This document shows, piece after piece, positions 1 through 9,158 of a stretch of DNA of 38,331 bases (positions are counted from its first letter, which is position 1; the number at the start of each line of letters is the position of its first letter). The notes under the pieces are model-generated. The model saw nothing but the letters and a program-made list of their open reading frames with translations. It did not search any database and had not been told where the DNA came from. A program made the translations under genes and the position numbers. This stretch comes from Acidimicrobiales bacterium (GTDB lineage: Bacteria > Actinomycetota > Acidimicrobiia > Acidimicrobiales > CADCSY01): positions 1 to 38,331 of the forward strand of contig DATKDW010000064.1 in assembly GCA_035512495.1 (NCBI GenBank). Direction: 5' to 3'.

Positions 1-31
1 GTCGTCGGTTCGAGCCCGACCCCCGGAGCCA
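1..31 (+). tRNA. tRNA 3' end (partial, identity unknown)
   Basis: The first bases form a perfect T-arm: stem 4-8 pairs with 16-20 around a seven-base TTCGAGC loop. A seven-base 3' acceptor strand (21-27), a G discriminator (28) and an encoded CCA (29-31) follow. The 5' part, including the anticodon, lies outside the window, so the amino acid cannot be named. Confidence 0.85.
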
Positions 32-56
32 GCGTTCGACCGCCGAGCGCCGCCGC

Positions 57-129
57 GGGCCCGTAGCTCAGTGGTCAGAGCGGGGGACTCATAATCCTTT
101 GGTCGGTGGTTCGATCCCACCCGGGCCCA
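57..129 (+). tRNA. tRNA with CAT anticodon (elongator Met or Ile2)
   Basis: A full cloverleaf can be folded: acceptor 57-63 with 122-128 (7 of 7 pairs), D stem 66-69 with 78-81, anticodon stem 83-87 with 95-99 (two G:T pairs), T stem 105-109 with 117-121, discriminator A129. The anticodon loop CTCATAA gives anticodon CAT at 90-92. The paired first acceptor position and the lack of three G:C pairs at the base of the anticodon stem rule out an initiator tRNA. The loop and variable region resemble the lysidine-modified isoleucine tRNA as much as elongator Met, so the identity is left open. No CCA is encoded. Confidence 0.92.
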
Positions 130-168
130 CGAAGTCTGACCCCCCCGGACACCGGCGCGCGCGTCGGG

Positions 169-174
169 TACGGT
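169..174 (+). promoter_or_regulatory. -10 box of nthB, leaderless geometry
   Basis: TACGGT ends 7 nt before the GTG of the nitrile hydratase beta gene, so transcription would begin at or next to the start codon. No Shine-Dalgarno sequence is visible. No convincing -35 is seen. Confidence 0.45.
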
Positions 175-181
175 CCCGAGC

Positions 182-838
182 GTGGACGGTGTGCACGACC
201 TAGGTGGTATGGAGGGCTTCGGTGCCGTCGAACAGGAGCGCGACGAGCCCGTCTTCCACCACGACTGGGAGCGACGGGTGTTCGGGCTCAACTTCTCGGG
301 AGCCGCCGGCAACGTCGACCGGTTCCGCCATGCCATCGAGCGGATGGGCGCCGTCGAGTACCTCAACACCAGCTACTACGAGCACTGGCTGGCGGCGATC
401 GAGCGCGGCGCCATCGAGAACGGCTTCGCCTCCGTCGTCGACCTGGAGGCGGCCCGGGCCCACGTCGCCGCTGGGGGCGCTGTCGCCCGACGCGACGACC
501 CCGAGCTCGCCCGGCAGCTGGTGAGCGCCGTGCGCACCCCCGCAGCCCCGCCCGCCGCCGGCGGACCGGCCCATCGGTGGGACACCGGCGACACCGTCCG
601 CGTCCGGCGCACCTCCCCATCGGGGCACACCCGCTGCCCGCGCTACGTGCGGGGTGCCGTGGGCACCGTCGAGGCGACGCACCCGCCGGCACGCCTGCCC
701 GACGCCAGCGCCGACGGGGTGGACCGGGTCGAGCCGCTCTACGGGGTCTCCTTCGCCGCCTCCGAGCTGTGGGGACGCGGCGACCACCGCGTGGCACTCG
801 ACCTGTGGGAGAGCTACCTGGAGGAGCCCGATGGGTGA
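182..838 (+). CDS. nthB: Nitrile hydratase subunit beta
   Basis: 218 aa. The N-terminus ([14 protein letters not shown]) is the hallmark of nitrile hydratase beta subunits, and the C-terminal SH3-like barrel (about residues 130-215) includes the family's G-D-T-V-R-V and YGVSF segments. With the alpha subunit it forms the cytoplasmic enzyme that hydrates nitriles to amides. The GTG at 182 is chosen because it gives the canonical N-terminus and has a TACGGT box 7 nt upstream. The gene overlaps nthA by 8 nt, and the beta-alpha-accessory order is the one known for cobalt-type enzymes. No amidase follows, so any amide produced would have to be used by enzymes encoded elsewhere. Confidence 0.93.
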   Translation: MDGVHDLGGMEGFGAVEQERDEPVFHHDWERRVFGLNFSGAAGNVDRFRHAIERMGAVEYLNTSYYEHWLAAIERGAIENGFASVVDLEAARAHVAAGGAVARRDDPELARQLVSAVRTPAAPPAAGGPAHRWDTGDTVRVRRTSPSGHTRCPRYVRGAVGTVEATHPPARLPDASADGVDRVEPLYGVSFAASELWGRGDHRVALDLWESYLEEPDG

Positions 839-1427
839 GCGCCACGACGCACCGGCCGATCCCCTGGTAGCCCGCGTCGCCGCCCTCGAGCACCTCCTCG
901 TCGAGCGGGGGCTCGTCACCACCGACGCCATCGACGCCATCGTCGAGGCCTACGAGCACGACATCGGCCCCCACCTCGGCGCACAGGTGGTCGCGCGAGC
1001 GTGGAGCGACCCCGACTTCCGCGAGCGCCTGCTGGCCGACGGCACCGCTGCCTGCGCCGAGCTGGGGCTCGGCGGCGCCCAGGGCGAGGTGATCGTGGTC
1101 AGGGCGAACACCCCCACGGTGCACAACGTCGTGGTCTGCACCCTCTGCTCGTGCTACCCCTGGCCCCTCCTCGGGCTGCCGCCGACCTGGTACAAGAGCG
1201 CCCCCTACCGCTCCCGCGTGGTCCGGGAGCCCCGGGTCGTGCTCACCGAGATGGGCCTCGACCTCCCCGAGGCGGTGGAGATCCGGGTGTGGGACTCGAC
1301 CGCAGAGGTCCGCTACCTCGTCCTCCCCGAGCGCCCTGACGACACCGAGGACCTCGACGAGGAGGCACTCGCCGCCCTCGTCCCCCGCGACGCCATGGTC
1401 GGCGTGGCCCGGGCCAGCCGACCGTGA
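831..1427 (+). CDS. nthA: Nitrile hydratase subunit alpha, cobalt-type
   Basis: 198 aa. This is the catalytic subunit. The metal-binding loop is visible as C103-T-L-C106-S-C108, followed by YPWP. In this family the two later cysteines become sulfenic and sulfinic acids and bind a low-spin metal; Thr after the first Cys is typical of cobalt enzymes, Ser of iron enzymes. The downstream [12 protein letters not shown] and the [13 protein letters not shown] stretch are further family hallmarks. The ATG at 831 lies inside the end of nthB (8-nt overlap), implying translational coupling. The next gene starts within this gene's stop (GTGA). Confidence 0.95.
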   Translation: MGERHDAPADPLVARVAALEHLLVERGLVTTDAIDAIVEAYEHDIGPHLGAQVVARAWSDPDFRERLLADGTAACAELGLGGAQGEVIVVRANTPTVHNVVVCTLCSCYPWPLLGLPPTWYKSAPYRSRVVREPRVVLTEMGLDLPEAVEIRVWDSTAEVRYLVLPERPDDTEDLDEEALAALVPRDAMVGVARASRP

Positions 1428-1654
1428 GCGACGAGCCCGTCTTCGCGGCGCCGTGGGAGGCGCGGGCCTTTGCCCTGGCCGTGCGGCTGCGGGACTCGGG
1501 CCACCTCCCATGGACGGCGTTCCAGGAACGGCTGGCGACCCGCATCGCCGCCGACCCCGCGGAGGCGACGGGCTACTACGAGCACTGGCTGGCGAGCCTC
1601 GAAGACGTCTGCACCAGCCTTCTCTCGGACCGCGGGAAGGGCCCTGCCGGGTGA
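1424..1654 (+). CDS. Nitrile hydratase accessory protein (beta N-terminal-like)
   Basis: 76 aa, starting with GTG in a 4-nt overlap with nthA. It has DEPVF..PWE near the N-terminus, PWTAFQERL in the middle and [10 protein letters not shown] near the end. These match the corresponding segments of the beta subunit in this same operon ([10 protein letters not shown] and [10 protein letters not shown]), so it looks like a diverged copy of the beta N-terminal domain. Related small proteins (p14K/NhlE, TIGR03889-type accessory proteins) help insert cobalt and swap alpha subunits. At 76 residues it is shorter than the family's usual size, ending soon after the YYEHWL helix. The function is inferred from position and similarity. 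Confidence 0.85.
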   Translation: MSDEPVFAAPWEARAFALAVRLRDSGHLPWTAFQERLATRIAADPAEATGYYEHWLASLEDVCTSLLSDRGKGPAG

Positions 1655-1695
1655 TCCTTCGGTTGAGCAGTGCCGATCGCGGCTACACAGGAGAC

Positions 1696-1968
1696 ATGCG
1701 CTTCAGACTGGGATTCATCATCGGCGGTGCCGTCGGCTACTACTTCGGTGCCAAGGCCGGCCACGAACGGTACCGCCAGCTCAACAACGCCCTCGAGAAG
1801 GCCAAGTCCAGCGGCGCCTACGAGACCGCCACCGAGAAGGCCAAGGCGGTCGTCGACCTCGGCCGGGAGCGGGCCAAGGACTTCGTCGAGGAGCACAAAC
1901 CCGGCGACTCCGGTTCGCGCAACGGCTTCGCCGACACCCCTGACCCATCGCCCTCCGGGCTGAGCTGA
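1696..1968 (+). CDS. Small YtxH-like membrane-anchored protein
   Basis: 90 aa. A glycine-rich hydrophobic N-terminal segment (about residues 4-18, GFIIGGAVGYYFGAKAG) is followed by a charged helical stretch rich in Lys, Glu and Ala, then a polar tail. This is the layout of YtxH/gas-vesicle-like envelope proteins of unknown exact role. AGGAG lies only 2 nt from the ATG, while TACACA at 1684-1689 ends 6 nt before it. The start could therefore be leaderless, with TTGAGC at 1663-1668 as a weak -35. It runs convergently towards rpoD, with 16 nt between the stop codons. Confidence 0.7.
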   Translation: MRFRLGFIIGGAVGYYFGAKAGHERYRQLNNALEKAKSSGAYETATEKAKAVVDLGRERAKDFVEEHKPGDSGSRNGFADTPDPSPSGLS

Positions 1969-1987
1969 GCCGGGGGCTGCAGGCTCA
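1966..1987. terminator. Possible bidirectional hairpin between convergent genes
   Basis: TGAGCC at 1966-1971 is an inverted repeat of GGCTCA at 1982-1987, with a 10-nt loop. It overlaps the stop codons of both the YtxH-like gene and rpoD. There is no T-tract, so intrinsic termination is only a possibility. Confidence 0.3.
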
Positions 1988-3229
1988 CTCGCCGTCGAGG
2001 TAGTCGCGCAGCTTCACCGAGTGCTGCGGGTGGCGCAGCTTGGCGAGCGTCTTCGACTCGATCTGGCGGATCCGCTCGCGGGTGACGCCGAACGCCTTGC
2101 CGACCTCCTCGAGAGTCCGGGCCTGGCCGTCCTCCAAGCCGAACCGGAGCCGCACGACCTGCCGCTCCCGCTCGCTCAGGTCGTCGAGGGCGCACAGCAC
2201 CGCCTCGTTGAGGAGCTTGCGAGCAGCGGCGTCGGCCGGCGCCTCAGCGCCGTGGTCCTCGATGAAGTCGCTCAGGTTGGTGTCGTCCTCGTCCCCCACC
2301 GGGGAGTCGAGAGAGAGCGGGTCGAGGGAGAACCGGTGGATCTCGCGCACGCGGGCCGGGGTCATGTCGACCTTGGCCGCCAGCTCCTCCACGGTTGGCT
2401 CCCGCTCGAGCTGCTGGTGCATCTCCCGCTGCACCCGCACCACCTTGTTGATCGTCTCGACCATGTGCACCGGAATGCGGATGGTGCGAGCCTGGTCGGC
2501 GATGGCACGGGTGATGGCCTGGCGGATCCACCAGGTGGCGTAGGTGGAGAACTTGAAGCCCTTGGCGTGGTCGAACTTGTCGACGGCGCGCATCAGGCCC
2601 AGGTTGCCCTCCTGGATGAGGTCGAGGAAGAGCATCCCCCGCCCCTGGTAGCGCTTGGCGATCGACACCACCAGGCGGAGGTTGGCCTGGATGAGGGCCT
2701 TCCGGGCAGCCTCGGCGTCGGTGACGGTGCGGACGAGCGAGGAGCGCTCCTCCTCGGCGACCGAGGGCCCGAGGGCACCGATGGCGAGACGCGCCACCTC
2801 ACCGGCGAGGATGCGCTTGGCCAGCGCCACCTCCTCGGGTCCCGTGAGCAAGGGCACCCGGCCGATCTCCTTGAGGTACAGGCGCACCGGATCGCTGGCG
2901 CCGCCCGACCGAGCGGTCTCGGCCGGCGGCAGCGTTGCCGCCCGACGCCGGCGGACCCCTTTCGGGGCCGGGCGCTCGACCACCGGCGCCGGGGCGTGAT
3001 CGTCTTCGACGACCTCGGCGGCCGAGGGCTCCTGCGGGTCGAGCTCGATGCCCTGGCCGGCCAGCAGCTCGGTGATGGCGTGGATGAACGCCGGTGTCGG
3101 CTCCGGGGAGCCCAGGGCGATCAGCACCTCGTCGACCGTGACGGTGCCCTGGATCCGGCCAAGGGCGAGAAGTCGCTGCAGCTCGTCGATCCCCTCGCTC
3201 GCCGAGGGGATGGAGGTCTGTGCGTTCAC
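1985..3229 (-). CDS. rpoD: Primary RNA polymerase sigma factor (sigma-70 family)
   Basis: 414 aa. A short region 1.1-like domain (about 10-65) is followed by an acidic/proline-rich linker, region 1.2 beginning [11 protein letters not shown] (about 113), region 2 with [18 protein letters not shown] and the -10-reading [10 protein letters not shown], region 3, and region 4.2 ending in [19 protein letters not shown]. These are hallmarks of the housekeeping sigma factor. The open frame runs about 185 codons further upstream inside dnaG, but GTG at 3229 is chosen: AGGAGG sits 4 nt before it and it overlaps the dnaG stop as GTGA. dnaG and rpoD are thus translationally coupled, as in the macromolecular-synthesis operon, here without rpsU. 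Confidence 0.97.
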   Translation of the reverse strand: MNAQTSIPSASEGIDELQRLLALGRIQGTVTVDEVLIALGSPEPTPAFIHAITELLAGQGIELDPQEPSAAEVVEDDHAPAPVVERPAPKGVRRRRAATLPPAETARSGGASDPVRLYLKEIGRVPLLTGPEEVALAKRILAGEVARLAIGALGPSVAEEERSSLVRTVTDAEAARKALIQANLRLVVSIAKRYQGRGMLFLDLIQEGNLGLMRAVDKFDHAKGFKFSTYATWWIRQAITRAIADQARTIRIPVHMVETINKVVRVQREMHQQLEREPTVEELAAKVDMTPARVREIHRFSLDPLSLDSPVGDEDDTNLSDFIEDHGAEAPADAAARKLLNEAVLCALDDLSERERQVVRLRFGLEDGQARTLEEVGKAFGVTRERIRQIESKTLAKLRHPQHSVKLRDYLDGE

Positions 3230-5013
3230 GTCCCCTCCTGGGCCCGGTCCGCCAGGAACGCTACCAACTGCTGCGCCGCCGCCGGCCGGGTGCGCTCCTC
3301 CCACAGCTCCTCGGTGCGCAGCTTGAGCCAGCCGACGAGCTGCGACGCCTCGAGCGGGTCGCCGTCGGAGCGGGCCGACGACTCGAGGTCGCGGACCACC
3401 GGCCGCACGGCCTCGACCAGCAGCAGCCGCACCACGTCGGCCGGGTCGGCGTCGGCCTCCTCGACGGCGAGGCGCTGCAGGAGCTCGGCGGCCTCCGGGT
3501 CGGCGGTCGCCACCGCCTCGTGCAGCGTCGACGCCGTGGCCAGGGCCCGGTAGGCGGCGAGCTCGAGCTCGTCGGAGAAGAGCGCCTCGTGGAGGGTCTC
3601 GGCCACCTCTTCGGGGCGGTGCACGGCGAGGCGCAGCGCCAGCATCGACGCCGACTCCTGTCGGCGCCCACCACCGGCGGGCTGCCGGCGACCCCGGGGG
3701 GTCTCGCCGTCGCCTTCGGCGGCGCGGACCGGGCGCGAGCGAGCGGTGGCCACGCCGGCGCGGAGGCGGTCGGGGTCGAGCCGGCACCGGTCGGCCACCT
3801 GCATCACGTACTGATCGCGGACCAGCTCGCTCGGGTGCTCACCGATCATCTCCATGGCGTGCTCCGCGGCGCGAGCGCGTCCCTCGGCGGTGCCGAGGTC
3901 GGAAGCGTCGAGCAGGCGCTCGAGGCGGAAGGCCAGGAACGGCCGGGCCTCGGACACCGCCCGTGCCAGGGCTGCGGGGTCGCTGCGGGCCAGGTCGCCG
4001 GGGTCGGCTCCGCTCGGGAGCAGCGCCACCGCCACGTCGGCCTCGTAGCGCCGCTCCCACTCGTAGAAGCGCTCGGCGGCACCCTGGCCGGCGGCGTCAG
4101 CGTCGAAGGCCAGGACGATGCGCCGGGCGAAGCGCCGCAGGGCGGCGACGTGGCGCTCGGTGAGGGCGGTGCCACAGGTGGCCACCGCCCGGGGGACACC
4201 AGAGGTGGCGAAGCCGATGACGTCGGTGTAGCCCTCGCAGACCACCACCTCGTCGTGGGCAACCACGTCGGACTTGGCCCACGACAGCCCGTAGAGCACC
4301 TCGCTCTTGTCGTAGATCTCGGTGGCCGGCGAGTTCTTGTACTTGGGCCCTTCGCCCCCGGGCAGGATCCTCCCGCCGAGGGCGACGGCGTCACCCCGGG
4401 CGTCGAGGATGGGGAAGAGCACCCGGCCCCGGAAGCTGTCCTGGAGGCGGTTGCGCTTGTTCACGAAGCCCAGCCCGGTGTCGCGGAGCACGTCGGCGGG
4501 CAGTCCGATCGAGGAGCAGAGCACGTCCCAGCCCTCGGGCGCCCAGCCCAGCTTGAACTGTCGGACGACCTCGCCGTCGTAGCCGCGGGACCGCAGGTAC
4601 CCGCGGGCGTGGGCGGCGTCAGGCGCGGTCAGCAGGCGCTGGTGGTACCACTCCACCGCCTTGCCCATGGCATCGACGAGCACCGAGCGGCGGCGGCGGC
4701 GGCCCGACTCCTGGACGTTGTCGTAGGTGAGCTGGATGCCTGCCCGGCCCGCCAGCGACTCGACGGCGCCCACGAAGTCGAGGTGGGCGACCTCCCGGAC
4801 AAAGGTGATTGCGTCGCCCTTGGCCTGGCAGCCGAAGCAGTAGAAGAACCCCATCTCGGCGTTGACGGAGAACGAACCGGTCTTCTCAGCGTGGAACGGG
4901 CACAGCCCCACCCATCGGGTACCGGACCGCCGGAGGGCGACGTGCTCGGAGATGACGGCCACGATGTCGGTGGCAGCGCGCACCTTCTCGATGTCGTCGT
5001 CGGCGATCGCCAC
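3226..5013 (-). CDS. dnaG: DNA primase
   Basis: 595 aa. The N-terminal CHC2 zinc finger is visible (C38, H41, C59, C62). The catalytic TOPRIM fold has the E260-GYTD motif and the metal-binding FDADAAGQ at about 303-310. The C-terminal third is the variable DnaB-interacting region. It makes RNA primers at the replication fork. GTG at 5013 is supported by a TAGCGT box ending 6 nt before it. The downstream stop overlaps the rpoD start. Confidence 0.97.
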   Translation of the reverse strand: MAIADDDIEKVRAATDIVAVISEHVALRRSGTRWVGLCPFHAEKTGSFSVNAEMGFFYCFGCQAKGDAITFVREVAHLDFVGAVESLAGRAGIQLTYDNVQESGRRRRRSVLVDAMGKAVEWYHQRLLTAPDAAHARGYLRSRGYDGEVVRQFKLGWAPEGWDVLCSSIGLPADVLRDTGLGFVNKRNRLQDSFRGRVLFPILDARGDAVALGGRILPGGEGPKYKNSPATEIYDKSEVLYGLSWAKSDVVAHDEVVVCEGYTDVIGFATSGVPRAVATCGTALTERHVAALRRFARRIVLAFDADAAGQGAAERFYEWERRYEADVAVALLPSGADPGDLARSDPAALARAVSEARPFLAFRLERLLDASDLGTAEGRARAAEHAMEMIGEHPSELVRDQYVMQVADRCRLDPDRLRAGVATARSRPVRAAEGDGETPRGRRQPAGGGRRQESASMLALRLAVHRPEEVAETLHEALFSDELELAAYRALATASTLHEAVATADPEAAELLQRLAVEEADADPADVVRLLLVEAVRPVVRDLESSARSDGDPLEASQLVGWLKLRTEELWEERTRPAAAQQLVAFLADRAQEGT

Positions 5014-5019
5014 GACTCG

Positions 5020-5025
5020 ACGCTA
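5020..5025 (-). promoter_or_regulatory. -10 box of dnaG-rpoD, leaderless geometry
   Basis: TAGCGT on the minus strand ends 6 nt before the dnaG GTG. It lies in the 83-nt gap after ppdK, so dnaG-rpoD probably has its own promoter. Confidence 0.45.
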
Positions 5026-5096
5026 CCGTCCGTCGATCGGCGGGGTCGGTTGTGACCCCGCCAGTGCTCCACCGCCTCCCGCTTCGAGCGCGGCCC

Positions 5097-7739
5097 TCAG
5101 CCCGACGCACGCTCCCGCAGCACCGCCTGGGCCGCCGCGAGCCGGGCGATGGGCACCCGGAAGGGTGAGCACGAGACGTAGTCGAGGCCGGCGGCGACGA
5201 AGAGGCCGATGGAGAGGGGGTCGCCACCGTGCTCGCCGCAAACGCCAACCTTGAGGTCGGGTTTGGTGGCACGACCTCGCTCCACCCCGATGCGCACCAG
5301 CTCGCCCACCCCGCTCCGGTCGATGGTTTCGAACGGGTTGCGGGCCAGCAGCCCGGCCTCGAGGTAGGCGCCCATGATCCGTGCCTCCACGTCGTCACGG
5401 CTGAAGCCGAGGGTCATCTGGGTGAGGTCGTTGGTGCCGAAGGAGAAGAAGTCGGCCTCCTCGGCCAGCTCCCCTGCCAGCAGGGCGGCGCGCGGCACCT
5501 CGATCATCGTCCCGATGCTGATCTGTGCCCCGCTCGGCCCTCCCTCACCGGCGGCGTCGCGGATCGCGCCCTCCACCCAGCCGCGGGCGAGGGCCAGCTC
5601 CTCCCGGCTGATCGTGAGGGGGATCATCACCTCGACGACGGGGCGACCGCCAGCGGCCACGCGGTCGGCCACCGCCTCCACCAGGGCGCGCACCTGCATG
5701 GCGTAAAGGCCGGGCTTGACCACCCCGAGCCGGACGCCTCGGGTGCCGAGCATCGGGTTGACCTCGTGCCACGTGCGGGCGGCGGCGAGGAGCCGCGTCT
5801 CCTCGTCGTCGAGCCCGATCCGGGCCTCCTTCACCGCCAGCTCCTCGATGCCGGGGAGGAACTCGTGCAGCGGCGGGTCGAGTAGGCGAACGGTGACGGG
5901 CAGGCCGTCCATGGCCTCGAGGATGCCGGTGAAGTCGGCTCGCTGGGCGGCGCGCAGCTCCTCGAAGGCCTCCGCCTCCGCCTCGTCGCCATCGGCCAGG
6001 ATCATCCGGCGCACGATCGGCAGCCGGTCCTCGGCGAGGAACATGTGCTCGGTGCGGCACAGCCCGATGCCCTCGGCCCCGAACCCCCGGGCCGCCTCGG
6101 CGTCGGCGGCGGTGTCGGCGTTGGCCCGCACCGCGACCGTCGTCCCCCGCAGCTCGTCGGCCCAGCCGAGGACGAGGTCGAGCTCGGGCGGGCTGGTGCT
6201 GGTGGTGAGCCCCACGGCGCCGAGCACGACCTCCCCGGTGGTGCCGTCGATCGAGATGACGTCGCCCTGGCAAACCGTCTTGTCCTCGACCGTGAACGAC
6301 GCTCCGTCGATCTTGATGGCCTCGGCGCCGCACACCGCCGGCTTGCCCCACCCCCGCGCCACCACCGCGGCGTGGCTCACCAGCCCGCCCCGGGCGGTGA
6401 GCACGCCGGCTGCCACGGCGATGCCGTGCACGTCCTCCGGTGAGGTCTCGTTGCGGACGAGGATGACCACCTCCCCACGGTGGGCGGCGTCGGCCGCCTC
6501 GTCGGCGGTGAAGTAGGCCTGGCCCACCGCCGCGCCGGGCGAAGCAGCCAACCCGGTGGTGAGGGCAGTGTGAACGTCGCCGGCCTCGAACTGGGGGTGG
6601 AGCACGGAGTCGAGGTGGTCGGCGGTGATCCGCTGGACCGCCTCGGCACGCGTGAGGCGGATGACGTCGTCGTCAACCATGTCGACCGCCATCTTGAGGG
6701 CCGCCATGCCCGTCCGCTTCCCCACGCGCGTCTGCAGCATCCAGAGCTTGCCCGACTCGATGGTGAACTCGGTGTCGCACATGTCGCGGTAGTGGTGCTC
6801 GAGGGTCTCGAAGATCTGGAGCAGCCGCTCGTAGATCGCAGGGAAGTGCTCGCCGAGGGCGGCGAGCGGCTCGGTGGCCCGGATGCCTGCCACCACATCC
6901 TCCCCCTGGGCGCTGAGGAGGAAGTCGCCGTAGGCACCCTGGGCTCCGGTGTTGGGATCGCGGGTGAAGCCGACGCCCGTGCCGGAGTCCATGCCGCGGT
7001 TTCCGAAGACCATGGCCTGGACGTTCACCGCCGTGCCGAGGTCGTGGGGCAGGTGCTCCCGGTTCCGGTAGGCGACGGCGCGAGGGGTGTTCCACGAGTC
7101 GAACACCGAGGCGATGGCCAGCCGCAGCTGCTGTTGGGGGTCCTCCGGGAACGGCGACCCGGTGGCCTCCACCACAAGCGACTTGAACCGCCCCACCACC
7201 AGGTTGAGCACGTCGGGCGGCACCTCGGCGTCGGTGGACACCCCGGCCAGGTCGCGGGCCCCCTCAAAGGTCCGGTCGAAGACGCTCCGGTCCATGCCGA
7301 GCACGATGGTGGCGAACATGGCGATGAAGCGCCGGTAGGAGTCCATGGCGAACCGCTCGTCGTCGGTGCGCGCCGCCAGCCCCCGGACCGACTGATCGTT
7401 CAGGCCGAGGTTGAGCACGGTGTCCATCATCCCGGGCATCGACGATGCCGCCCCCGAACGCACGCTCACGAGGAGGGGGTCGTCGCCGTCGCCGAGGCCC
7501 TTCCCCATGGCCTCCTCGAGGCGCGCCAGGTGGCGCGCCACCTCCTCGTCGAGACCCTCCGGCCACCCCGACGCGAGGTGCGTCCGACATGCCTCGGTGG
7601 TGATGGTGAACCCAGGCGGGACGGGCAGGTCCAGCACGCTCGTCATCTCCGCCAGGTTGGCGCCCTTGCCGCCGAGGAGCTCCTTGAGCGCCATGGGGGC
7701 GCCCTCGTGGGCGTGGTCGAAGCCGTAGACGTAGGTCAC
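5097..7739 (-). CDS. ppdK: Pyruvate, phosphate dikinase
   Basis: 880 aa, the usual length. The N-terminal ATP-grasp domain starts near GGKGANLAEM (about 23-32). The swivelling phosphohistidine domain carries TARGGLVSHAAVVARGWG with catalytic His456. The C-terminal PEP/pyruvate barrel ends with the GVCGEHGGDP motif holding the catalytic Cys. It interconverts pyruvate + ATP + Pi with PEP + AMP + PPi in the cytoplasm. The start is GTG, with TACCAT 7 nt upstream. ppdK beside glyS, recO and dnaG-rpoD is a conserved arrangement; no PPDK regulatory kinase/phosphatase gene is seen here. Confidence 0.97.
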   Translation of the reverse strand: MTYVYGFDHAHEGAPMALKELLGGKGANLAEMTSVLDLPVPPGFTITTEACRTHLASGWPEGLDEEVARHLARLEEAMGKGLGDGDDPLLVSVRSGAASSMPGMMDTVLNLGLNDQSVRGLAARTDDERFAMDSYRRFIAMFATIVLGMDRSVFDRTFEGARDLAGVSTDAEVPPDVLNLVVGRFKSLVVEATGSPFPEDPQQQLRLAIASVFDSWNTPRAVAYRNREHLPHDLGTAVNVQAMVFGNRGMDSGTGVGFTRDPNTGAQGAYGDFLLSAQGEDVVAGIRATEPLAALGEHFPAIYERLLQIFETLEHHYRDMCDTEFTIESGKLWMLQTRVGKRTGMAALKMAVDMVDDDVIRLTRAEAVQRITADHLDSVLHPQFEAGDVHTALTTGLAASPGAAVGQAYFTADEAADAAHRGEVVILVRNETSPEDVHGIAVAAGVLTARGGLVSHAAVVARGWGKPAVCGAEAIKIDGASFTVEDKTVCQGDVISIDGTTGEVVLGAVGLTTSTSPPELDLVLGWADELRGTTVAVRANADTAADAEAARGFGAEGIGLCRTEHMFLAEDRLPIVRRMILADGDEAEAEAFEELRAAQRADFTGILEAMDGLPVTVRLLDPPLHEFLPGIEELAVKEARIGLDDEETRLLAAARTWHEVNPMLGTRGVRLGVVKPGLYAMQVRALVEAVADRVAAGGRPVVEVMIPLTISREELALARGWVEGAIRDAAGEGGPSGAQISIGTMIEVPRAALLAGELAEEADFFSFGTNDLTQMTLGFSRDDVEARIMGAYLEAGLLARNPFETIDRSGVGELVRIGVERGRATKPDLKVGVCGEHGGDPLSIGLFVAAGLDYVSCSPFRVPIARLAAAQAVLRERASG

Positions 7740-7746
7740 GTTCGGG

Positions 7747-7752
7747 ATGGTA
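7747..7752 (-). promoter_or_regulatory. -10 box of ppdK, leaderless geometry
   Basis: TACCAT on the minus strand ends 7 nt before the ppdK GTG. No Shine-Dalgarno sequence is present between the two. Confidence 0.45.
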
Positions 7753-7794
7753 CCGACCGGCCGGGAGGCGCTCGGGAGGCGACGGGAGCAGAGG

Positions 7795-9099
7795 TCAGGC
7801 GAGGCGCCCGCGCAGCTCCTCGACCACCCCGTCGATCGGCACCCGCACCTGCTCGAGGGTGTCGCGGTCGCGGATGGTCACGGCCCGGTCCTCGAGGCTG
7901 TCGAAGTCGACCGTCACGCAGTAGGGCGTCCCGATCTCGTCCTGACGCCGGTAGCGACGACCGATGGCCTGGGTCTCGTCGTAGTCGCACATGAACCAAG
8001 GTTGCAGCAGCCCCAGCACCTCCCGGGCGAGGGGCGTCAGGGTCTCCTTCTTGGAGAGCGGCAGCACGGCGACCTTGTAGGGCGCCAGGCGGTGGTGGAG
8101 GCGCAGGACGGTGCGCTCCTCGCCGTTGATCTCGTCGGTGTCGTAGGCGGCCATCAGGAAGGCCATGAGCGTCCGGGTGGCACCAGCGGCGGGTTCGATG
8201 ACGTGGGGGACGTAACGCTCCCCCGTGGCCTGGTCGAAGTACTCGAGCTTCTCGCCAGAGGCGTTGGCGTGCTGGGTGAGGTCGTAGTCGCCGCGGTTGG
8301 CGATGCCCTCGAGCTCGTCCCAGCCCCACGGGAAGAGGAACTCGACATCGGACGTCGCCGACGAGTAGTGGCTCAGCTCGTGCGGGTCGTGCGGCCGCAG
8401 TCGCAGCTGCTCGGCGGGGATGCCGTGGTCGGTGTACCAGGCGAGGCGCTGCTCGCACCAGTAGCCGTACCACTCCTCCGCCTCCGCCGGCGGCACGAAG
8501 AACTCCATCTCCATCTGCTCGAACTCGCGAGTGCGGAAGACGAAGTTGCCGGGCGTGATCTCGTTGCGGAACGACTTCCCGACCTGAGCGATGCCGAAGG
8601 GCGGCCGCTTGCGGGACGTGTCGAGCACGTTCTTGAACTGGGTGAACATCCCCTGGGCTGTCTCGGGACGCAGGTAGACCTCGGCGCCCGATCCCTCGAC
8701 GGGCCCGGCGAAGGTCTTGAACATCAAGTTGAACTGGCGGGCCTCGGTGAAGCTGTCCTTGGCCTTGCAGCTCGGGCAGGTCCCGGGGTCGTCGAGCTTG
8801 TCGAGGCGGAAGCGCTCCTTGCACTGCCGGCAGTCGACGAGCGGGTCGGTGAAGTTCTTCAGGTGGCCCGAGGCCTCCCAGATCGCCGGCGGCGAGAGGA
8901 TCGCCGCGTCGAGGCCGACCACGTCGGAGCGCAGCTGCACCATCGAGCGCCACCACGCGTCCTTGACGTTGCGGAGCATGAGGACGCCGACCGGGCCGTA
9001 GTCGTAGGCGGAGCGGAAGCCGCCGTAGATCTCGGCCGAGGGGAAGACGATCCCCCGCCGCTTGCACAGGTTGACCACCTGGTCGAAGAGCTCTGCCAT
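7795..9099 (-). CDS. glyQS: Glycine-tRNA ligase, single-chain alpha2 type
   Basis: 434 aa, typical of the eukaryote/archaea-like dimeric glycyl-tRNA synthetase used by Actinobacteria. The N-terminus (LCKRRGIVFPSAEIYGGFRSAYDYGP) begins the class II catalytic domain. A Zn-binding CRQC...CPSC pair lies near residues 85-115. Class II motif 2 appears as FRNEITPGNFVFRTREFEQMEMEFF-like sequence in two halves. The anticodon-binding domain is C-terminal. The frame extends about 87 codons upstream, but ATG at 9099 gives the canonical N-terminus and has TAGGGT ending 7 nt before it. Confidence 0.96.
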   Translation of the reverse strand: MAELFDQVVNLCKRRGIVFPSAEIYGGFRSAYDYGPVGVLMLRNVKDAWWRSMVQLRSDVVGLDAAILSPPAIWEASGHLKNFTDPLVDCRQCKERFRLDKLDDPGTCPSCKAKDSFTEARQFNLMFKTFAGPVEGSGAEVYLRPETAQGMFTQFKNVLDTSRKRPPFGIAQVGKSFRNEITPGNFVFRTREFEQMEMEFFVPPAEAEEWYGYWCEQRLAWYTDHGIPAEQLRLRPHDPHELSHYSSATSDVEFLFPWGWDELEGIANRGDYDLTQHANASGEKLEYFDQATGERYVPHVIEPAAGATRTLMAFLMAAYDTDEINGEERTVLRLHHRLAPYKVAVLPLSKKETLTPLAREVLGLLQPWFMCDYDETQAIGRRYRRQDEIGTPYCVTVDFDSLEDRAVTIRDRDTLEQVRVPIDGVVEELRGRLA

Positions 9100-9106
9100 G
9101 GGGTGG

Positions 9107-9112
9107 ACCCTA
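9107..9112 (-). promoter_or_regulatory. -10 box of glyQS, leaderless geometry
   Basis: TAGGGT on the minus strand ends 7 nt before the ATG at 9099, supporting that start over upstream in-frame codons. Confidence 0.45.
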
Positions 9113-9158
9113 CCGGCGGCACCGACGCCCCCCGAAGGCGGTTCCGCCGAGCCCATCG

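Noticed and set aside
57-129. Initiator tRNA-Met
   Set aside because: The first acceptor pair is G-C, whereas bacterial initiator tRNAs have an unpaired first position, and the anticodon stem lacks the three G:C pairs.
3230-3787. Upstream extension of the rpoD reading frame
   Set aside because: It overlaps dnaG in a different frame and encodes Arg/Pro/Gly-rich sequence; the GTG at 3229 has a strong AGGAGG and the GTGA overlap with dnaG.
6480-7994. A 504-codon open frame on the plus strand across ppdK
   Set aside because: It lies antisense to ppdK, shows no recognisable domain and has the same biased composition as other mirror frames here.
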